Source of the DNA: Patulibacter sp.
GTDB lineage: Bacteria > Actinomycetota > Thermoleophilia > Solirubrobacterales > Solirubrobacteraceae
DNA: 12,898 nt
Direction: 5' to 3'
NCBI GenBank assembly: GCA_023268575.1
Contig: JALRCL010000769.1
Location: forward strand, 1 to 12,898
The translations under genes and the position numbers were made by a program. The notes beneath the pieces were generated by a model that saw only the letters and a program-made list of their open reading frames with translations, searched no databases and was not told where the DNA came from. Below, one piece after another: positions 1 through 4,115 of the stretch; position 1 is the stretch's first letter, and each line of letters starts with the position of its first letter.

Positions 1-296
1 TGGTCGTCCTCGCACTCGAACCAGCCGAAGAGCCCCCACCGGTGGCCCTGGAACTCCTGGAGGTGGCGATCGACGTGGGCCGAGATCCGGCCCACGACGC
101 GCCCGTCCCGCTCGGCGAGGAAGTACTCCGCCTCGGCGTGCTGGAAGAACGGGTTGCGGCGGCGGTCGAGCTGCTGGCGGACGAGCAGCCGCAGCGGCGG
201 GATCCAGCGGGGATCGTCGCGGCGCAGCCGGTACGGCAGGTCGATGAACGCCCGGAGGTCGCCTCGGCCGGTCACCGTCCTGATGCGCAGCGCCAT
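1..296 (-). CDS. GNAT-like N-acetyltransferase, N-terminal part (3' end outside window)
   Basis: Reading the minus strand from the ATG at 296-294 gives 98 codons that stay open to the window edge. The peptide begins MALRIRTVTGRGDLRAF and continues with FIDLPYRL, RRDDPRWIPPLR, a NPFFQHAEAEYFLAERDGR segment, VVGRISAHVD and LFGWFECEDD. This pattern (a short basic start, 'DDPRWIPPL', 'NPFF.HAE', 'G.VVGRI', 'FGWFE') is typical of a group of GNAT-fold proteins often annotated as hypothetical acetyltransferases; the recognition is from memory of the family. The GRISA strand probably belongs to the central sheet before the acetyl-CoA site, which lies beyond the edge, so catalytic competence cannot be judged. 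Third codon positions are almost all G or C. The gene is divergent from the alpha-oxoamine synthase across a 138-base gap. The substrate is unknown. Confidence 0.75.
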   Translation of the reverse strand, partial: MALRIRTVTGRGDLRAFIDLPYRLRRDDPRWIPPLRLLVRQQLDRRRNPFFQHAEAEYFLAERDGRVVGRISAHVDRHLQEFQGHRWGLFGWFECEDD

Positions 297-434
297 GGTC
301 TCGACCCTACCCACGGTCGCGTTCGTCCCGCCTCCAGCGCGGGATCACCGCCCCGCCACGTCCGCCCGGGTGCCGGCGCGGTCCGGGGGAGCCGTGCCCG
401 GGGCGGGTCCGGGGTGTAGAACCCTCGAAGCCCC
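297..434. promoter_or_regulatory. Divergent intergenic region, presumed to carry two promoters
   Basis: The 138 bases separate the minus-strand GNAT-like gene from the plus-strand alpha-oxoamine synthase, so both promoters must lie here or inside the genes. I see no convincing -35/-10 pair. A TAGAAC-like hexamer sits at 417-422, very close to the plus-strand start. That would fit a very short leader, but it has no recognisable -35. The assignment rests on gene layout alone. Confidence 0.35.
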
Positions 435-1754
435 ATGACCGACTCCACGACCCCCTCCGCCTCCAGCACCGCCCCCGTCGACGTGTTCGCGAAGGTCCGC
501 GGGCACGAGCGCGAGGCGCAGCTGAACGCCGCGCGCGACGCGGGCCTCCTGCCGTACTTCCACGTCCAGGAGTCGGCCGCCCAGCCCGTCGTCGTCATGG
601 AGGGCGCCGAGCGCGTGCAGCTCGGCTCGAACAACTACCTCGGGCTGACGTCCGACCCGCGCGTGCTGCAGGCGGCGCACGACGCGATCGACGCCTACGG
701 CTCGGGCCTCACGGGCTCGCGCCTGCTCAACGGCACGATCCCGCTGCACCTCGAGCTCGAGCGGGAGATCGCCGAGTGGATGGGCACCGAGGACGCGATC
801 GTCTTCTCGACCGGCCACCAGGCGAACGTCGGCACGCTCGGGACGATCCTCGCCCCGGGGGACACCGTCGTGGCGGACTCCGCCGACCACGCCTCGATCC
901 TCGACGGCTGCCTCCTCAGCCGCGCGAAGCTCCGCGCCTTCCGCCACAACAAGCTCGACAAGCTCGAGAAGCAGCTGCAGCGCGCGGCCGGCGACGGCGG
1001 CGGCGTGCTCGTCGTCGTGGACGGCGTGTTCTCGATGGAGGGCGACATCGCGCCGCTCGCCGAGATCGCGGAGCTCTGCGACCGGTACGGCGCGCGCCTC
1101 ATGGTCGACGAGGCCCACGGGGCCGGCGTGCTGGGGACCCGAGGCGCGGGGGCCAGCGAGCTGCTCGGCGTCGAGGACCGGGTCGACCTGCGGATGGGGA
1201 CGTTCTCGAAGTCGCTGGCCTCCTGCGGGGGCTTCATCGCCGGGGCGACGGAGGTCGTCGACTACCTGCGGATCAGCTCGCGGGCCTTCCTCTTCACCGC
1301 CTCCGCCGTCCCCGCCGCCGTCGGCGCGGCGCTCGCCGCCCTGCGGATCGTGCGCTCGGACGAGGGGCCGGCGCTCCTCGCCGGCGTGCTGGACAACGCG
1401 CGCTACCTGCGCGACGGCCTCGAGCAGCTCGGCTACGCCGTCGTGCGGCCGCAGGAGCTGGGCGCCGCCGCCCCCGGTCCGGACGGGCGCGACGACGTCG
1501 TGACGCCGATCGTCCCGGTGCTCGTCGGCGACGACTGGAAGGCCGCGTTGCTGTGGCGCGCGCTCTTCGACGCCGGGGTCTTCGTGAACACCGCACTGCA
1601 CCCCGCGGTCCCGCCGGGCGGGGCGCTCCTGCGGACGTCGGTGATGGCCACGCACGGGCGCGAGGACCTCGACCGGGCGCTGGACGCGTTCGACCGCGTC
1701 AAGCGCGCGTTCGAGGCCGAGCACGGCGAGCTGCCGGGCCCCGGCAGCCACTGA
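435..1754 (+). CDS. PLP-dependent alpha-oxoamine synthase (BioF / Kbl / serine palmitoyltransferase family)
   Basis: The 439-residue protein has the full fold-type I aminotransferase layout of the alpha-oxoamine synthases, which condense an amino acid with an acyl-CoA and lose CO2. Visible landmarks are SNNYLGL near the start of the core, GSGLTGSRLLNGT with the following LELE helix, the PLP-stacking histidine in DSADHAS (His152), the DEAHGAG motif (Asp225, His228) and the Schiff-base lysine in TFSKSLASCGG (Lys259). The length is normal for the family apart from a Ser/Thr/Pro-rich N-terminus of about 16 residues. The GSRLLNGT variant is closer, from memory, to bacterial serine-palmitoyltransferase-like members than to BioF (GSGGSRLVSGN) or Kbl (GMASVRFICGT), so the substrate pair is left open. 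No biotin, threonine-degradation or sphingolipid genes adjoin it. The ATG at 435 has only a weak GAAG ahead of it; an in-frame GTG lies about 16 codons downstream. Confidence 0.95.
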   Translation: MTDSTTPSASSTAPVDVFAKVRGHEREAQLNAARDAGLLPYFHVQESAAQPVVVMEGAERVQLGSNNYLGLTSDPRVLQAAHDAIDAYGSGLTGSRLLNGTIPLHLELEREIAEWMGTEDAIVFSTGHQANVGTLGTILAPGDTVVADSADHASILDGCLLSRAKLRAFRHNKLDKLEKQLQRAAGDGGGVLVVVDGVFSMEGDIAPLAEIAELCDRYGARLMVDEAHGAGVLGTRGAGASELLGVEDRVDLRMGTFSKSLASCGGFIAGATEVVDYLRISSRAFLFTASAVPAAVGAALAALRIVRSDEGPALLAGVLDNARYLRDGLEQLGYAVVRPQELGAAAPGPDGRDDVVTPIVPVLVGDDWKAALLWRALFDAGVFVNTALHPAVPPGGALLRTSVMATHGREDLDRALDAFDRVKRAFEAEHGELPGPGSH

Positions 1755-1770
1755 CCGCGGGCGCGTCGCT

Positions 1771-1826
1771 CGTTCGTGATCGGTCGAACGTTTGCCGGCG
1801 CGCGAGTTTTTCCCGCTAGGAGCGGG
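1771..1826 (+). other. Two short inverted repeats after the oxoamine synthase
   Basis: CGTTCG (1771-1776) pairs with CGAACG (1785-1790) around an 8-base loop. CCCGCT (1812-1817) pairs with AGCGGG (1821-1826) around AGG. A run of five T lies between them (1807-1811), not directly after either stem on the plus strand. The first stem could be a weak terminator for the upstream gene or an operator for the downstream promoter. Neither is a textbook rho-independent terminator. Confidence 0.3.
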
Positions 1827-1844
1827 CGACCTCCGAAACCGGCG

Positions 1845-1874
1845 TTGACCGACCTCGGGGCCGCCGCATAGGTT
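1845..1874 (+). promoter_or_regulatory. Predicted sigma70-type promoter for the IHF-like gene
   Basis: TTGACC at 1845-1850 matches a vegetative -35 box. TAGGTT at 1869-1874 matches the TAnnnT form of the -10 box, with an 18-base spacer. Transcription would start near 1880 and give a leader of about 120 bases before the GTG at 2000. This is the clearest promoter-like pair I found in the window, and it sits in the correct gap and orientation. Confidence 0.55.
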
Positions 1875-1982
1875 CGAGGGGCAGCGCCGACGGTCGTGGT
1901 GGGACGACCCAGGCGCCGGCTTCGCGACGGCTCCGTGCATGGGCCGTCCGTCGATCTCCGATCTTCCGCAGAGCCCTGTACC

Positions 1983-1989
1983 AAGGGAG
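1983..1989 (+). promoter_or_regulatory. Shine-Dalgarno site that fixes the GTG start at 2000
   Basis: AAGGGAG at 1983-1989 lies 10 bases before a GTG. It is the only strong purine-rich site near the 5' end of the reading frame, so it favours the GTG at 2000 over internal starts. Confidence 0.6.
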
Positions 1990-1999
1990 TGAGTCGCCC

Positions 2000-2398
2000 G
2001 TGCCCGTACCCGTCCCGAGCCCCGTCCACGCCGCCCCGCTCGCCTACCCGCCGTGCGCCGCGACGGCGGTGCAGCCCCAGCCGTCGCTGGCCGGCGTCGA
2101 CCGCGAGCGCCGTGCGCAGCGGTCCGCGGCGCTGCAGCGCGCGAACGAGGTCCGCAGCGCCCGGGCGGCGGTGAAGCGGGAGGTCCAGGAGGGGGCGCTG
2201 AGCGTCGTCGAGGTGCTGCGCCGGTGCCCGGAGGGCGCCGAGACGCTGCCCGTCGGCGAGCTCCTGTCGGCCCAGCACCGGTGGGGCGACGCACGGACCC
2301 TGCGGGTGCTGCGGCGGATCCCGATCCCCGAGACGAAGGCGATCAGCCGGCTGACCACGCGTCAGCGCCTCGCCCTGATCGAGGCGCTCACCCGCTGA
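2000..2398 (+). CDS. Small basic protein resembling actinobacterial integration host factor (mIHF type)
   Basis: The 132-residue protein starts with GTG behind a good ribosome site. Its first ~35 residues are Pro/Ala/Val-rich and look disordered. From about residue 36 it has the layout of actinobacterial IHF: a long basic helix (RRAQRSAALQRANEVRSAR, then AAVKREV), a GALSVVEVL segment, a PVGELL helix, and a C-terminal part DARTLRVLRRI, PIPETKAISRL, TTRQRLALIEAL. This matches the family pattern of an N-terminal helix, then V..LL, a helix-turn-helix ending in I....v..L...Qr..L. The usual PGVG hairpin between the last two helices is replaced by a QHRWGDA turn. Known mIHF proteins bind DNA without much sequence specificity, affect nucleoid structure, and are about 105 residues long. 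The family assignment is from pattern and unverified by search. The gene is monocistronic and convergent with the next gene. Confidence 0.62.
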   Translation: MPVPVPSPVHAAPLAYPPCAATAVQPQPSLAGVDRERRAQRSAALQRANEVRSARAAVKREVQEGALSVVEVLRRCPEGAETLPVGELLSAQHRWGDARTLRVLRRIPIPETKAISRLTTRQRLALIEALTR

Positions 2399-2434
2399 GG
2401 CCGCCGGCGGCTCCGGAGGCCGCGTCGGGCGCGC
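2399..2434. terminator. Short GC-rich gap between convergent genes, possible shared terminator
   Basis: Only 36 bases separate the IHF-like stop from the stop of the minus-strand membrane protein. The gap holds a perfect 12-base palindrome (2400-2411, GCCGCC/GGCGGC), an 8-base palindrome CTCCGGAG (2411-2418) and a direct repeat of GAGGCCGC (2397-2404 and 2416-2423). There is no T-run, so termination here is inferred only from gene convergence and potential structure. Confidence 0.25.
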
Positions 2435-2992
2435 TCAGACGCGGAAGGACAGGCCGCCGGTGCGGTTGCGGAACGTGCGCCGCAGGAGCCAGAACAGCAC
2501 GGCGAAGACGACCGCCGCGACGACCAGGAGGCTCCAGACCGGGATCCCGACGTCGAGCGCGCCGAGCGCGATCCCCGCGAGGGTCGATACGAGGATCGCC
2601 GCGACGCCCGCCAGCAGCGAGCTGTGCGAGCGGTAGCCGGCGAAGTGCTCGCGGGCCGAGAGCTCCGTCGACGACGCGGCGACGACGAGCAGCCCGCCCC
2701 CGAGGACCTCGATCTTCTGCGTCACGAGCCCGACGACGACGAGGACGAGGCCCAGCAGGATGAGGATCTCCGTCAACGGGATCGGGTGCCACGGCGCCGG
2801 CGGCGCCTCGTCGAGGCTCGCCTTCATCGTCAGCGGCTTGCCGCCCGGTGCGCGCTTGGCGGCGGAAGCCGTCGGCCGGTTCTTCGGGGGCGTCGCCGTG
2901 GGCGGCTCGGCGCCCCGGCGCTCGGCGTCGGCGCGGCGGGTCGCCACCCGACGCTTGCGGCTCTGCCGCGACTTCTTGCTCGACCCGGCCAT
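2435..2992 (-). CDS. Four-helix membrane protein with a basic N-terminal tail, function unknown
   Basis: The ATG at 2992-2990 gives 185 residues. Residues 1-53 are strongly basic (KKSR, RKRR, ATRR, PPKNRP, AAKRAPGGKP) and probably cytosolic. Four hydrophobic stretches follow: about 73-91 (TEILILLGLVLVVVGLVTQ), 95-112 (VLGGGLLVVAA), 125-146 (SLLAGVAAILVSTLAGIALGA) and 149-170 (GIPVWSLLVVAAVVFAVLFWLL), then a short basic C-terminus. The frame is open upstream of the ATG to 3289, but that extension is Arg/Ala-rich shadow sequence overlapping the neighbouring gene, so the ATG is preferred. No SD sequence stands out. I do not recognise the family. It lies 109 bases downstream of the thioredoxin-like gene on the same strand, so co-transcription with the transport cluster is possible but unproven. 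Confidence 0.75.
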   Translation of the reverse strand: MAGSSKKSRQSRKRRVATRRADAERRGAEPPTATPPKNRPTASAAKRAPGGKPLTMKASLDEAPPAPWHPIPLTEILILLGLVLVVVGLVTQKIEVLGGGLLVVAASSTELSAREHFAGYRSHSSLLAGVAAILVSTLAGIALGALDVGIPVWSLLVVAAVVFAVLFWLLRRTFRNRTGGLSFRV

Positions 2993-3101
2993 CGGCGGCG
3001 AGCCTAGCCAATCGCCCCGGCGGCCGTGGGGGCCGGGCGCCCCTGCGCTCGCGGTCCCGATGGGACGTGCCGACAGCGCCGCCGGAGCCGCCGCGGCCTC
3101 C
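2993..3101 (-). promoter_or_regulatory. Intergenic gap with a small perfect hairpin
   Basis: The gap separates the thioredoxin-like gene from the four-helix membrane protein. GTCCC (3054-3058) and GGGAC (3062-3066) form a perfect 5-base stem with a 3-base loop. Other GC-rich arms nearby (GGGGC/GCCCC on the minus strand) could also pair. No T-tract follows on the minus strand and no promoter hexamers are convincing, so its role as terminator, leader structure or neither is open. Confidence 0.25.
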
Positions 3102-4115
3102 TCATCGTCCCGGCGTCGGCGCGGTCGTCGTGCGGCGCGGCGCCCGGTCGTCGGCGACGAGCCGCCGGACGGCGGTGGCCAGGCGCTCGGACGACAGTCC
3201 CCCGACCAGGCGCTCCAGGACCGTGCCGTCGCGTCGCACGGTGACGACGAACGGGCACGCCGGCACGCCGAGCCGCGTCGACAGCGCACCGTCGTGGTCG
3301 TAGACGACCGGCAGTCCCCAGCGCCGGTCGCGCGCCGTGCGCGCCGTCTCGCCGTGGTCGCCGAGCACCGCGACGGCGAGCGTCGCCACCGACGGCTCGC
3401 GGGCGCGCAGGCGGTCGAGCGCGTCGACGGCCCGGACGCACTGGTCGATCCCCTGGCTGTAGAGCACGAGGACGAGCGGCCCGCGTTCCAGGAGCGCGCA
3501 AGAGGTCACGACGGAGCGGTTGCGGATCGAGCAGGCGGGGCGGGACCCGGCGTCGCCCTGGTTCGCCGCGGTCGCGAGGTTCACGTCGTCGTGCTCGAGC
3601 TTCGGTGCGGTCGCCAACGGAGCAGCGAACGGCGGCAGCTCGTCGCCCGGGTCGATGACGCCCCCGGTGCGGTCGCGCCCCGCGAGCGTGGAGATCGTCG
3701 CGACGACGAGCAGCAGGATCCCGGCGATCGCGAGGTAGCGGCCGGTCTGGGGCTTGTTCGGGCTCGACAGCGTCGGGCCGCGCCGCACGACGGGGCGGCG
3801 GGGCCCGTCGGGTGCGGGCTCCGGGGCGGGCGCGGGGAGGTCGCCGCGGTCCCGGGCGTCGGGGACGAAGCCGAGGGGGTCCTCCTCGCCGCGGGCGTCC
3901 GGGTCCGGGACGTCCCGTGGCCCTGCCGCACCGGACGGCCCGTCGGGCCCGGCGTCCGGGGCGTCCGCCGCCGCACCGCGGTCGCCCGCGGCCGGGGCGC
4001 CGGAGTCGGGCGCCCGGTGGCCGGACCCGGGCGCCACGTCGCGCTCGTCGGGCGCGAACCCGAGCGGATCGTCCTCGGGGCGCTCGTCGTCGCGCCGGTC
4101 TCCCCCATCGCTCAC
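3102..4115 (-). CDS. Membrane-anchored thioredoxin-fold (TlpA/redoxin-like) protein with a degenerate active site
   Basis: The start is the GTG at 4115-4113. It overlaps the transporter stop as GTGA and has GGAAGG seven bases upstream, giving 337 residues. Residues 1-126 are acidic and Pro/Gly/Ala-rich and hold two copies of a DPLGF-x-PD-x-RD motif (16-26 and 79-89). Residues 127-145 form one membrane helix (YLAIAGILLLVVATISTLA). The rest is an extracytoplasmic thioredoxin-like domain: strand GPLVLVLYSQ, active-site-like GIDQC (Cys226), central strand VATLAVAVLGD, a GLPVVYDHDGAL segment, and GVPACPFVVTV with Cys287 directly before the expected cis-proline. Aligned by eye to the TlpA W-A-S-W-C-x-x-C motif, the first Cys is replaced by Ile and the second is kept, so canonical disulfide chemistry is unlikely. 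Cys195 and Cys206 lie before the domain. Translational coupling to the RND gene suggests an accessory role; this is inference. Confidence 0.8.
   Translation of the reverse strand: MSDGGDRRDDERPEDDPLGFAPDERDVAPGSGHRAPDSGAPAAGDRGAAADAPDAGPDGPSGAAGPRDVPDPDARGEEDPLGFVPDARDRGDLPAPAPEPAPDGPRRPVVRRGPTLSSPNKPQTGRYLAIAGILLLVVATISTLAGRDRTGGVIDPGDELPPFAAPLATAPKLEHDDVNLATAANQGDAGSRPACSIRNRSVVTSCALLERGPLVLVLYSQGIDQCVRAVDALDRLRAREPSVATLAVAVLGDHGETARTARDRRWGLPVVYDHDGALSTRLGVPACPFVVTVRRDGTVLERLVGGLSSERLATAVRRLVADDRAPRRTTTAPTPGR

Noticed and set aside
1807..1826. T-run plus hairpin as a rho-independent terminator of the oxoamine synthase gene
   Set aside because: The T-run precedes the stem on the plus strand instead of following it, so it has the wrong polarity for that gene.
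345..2294. Minus-strand 649-codon open frame across the oxoamine synthase and IHF-like genes
   Set aside because: It spans two well-supported plus-strand genes plus their gap and is low-complexity; a shadow frame.
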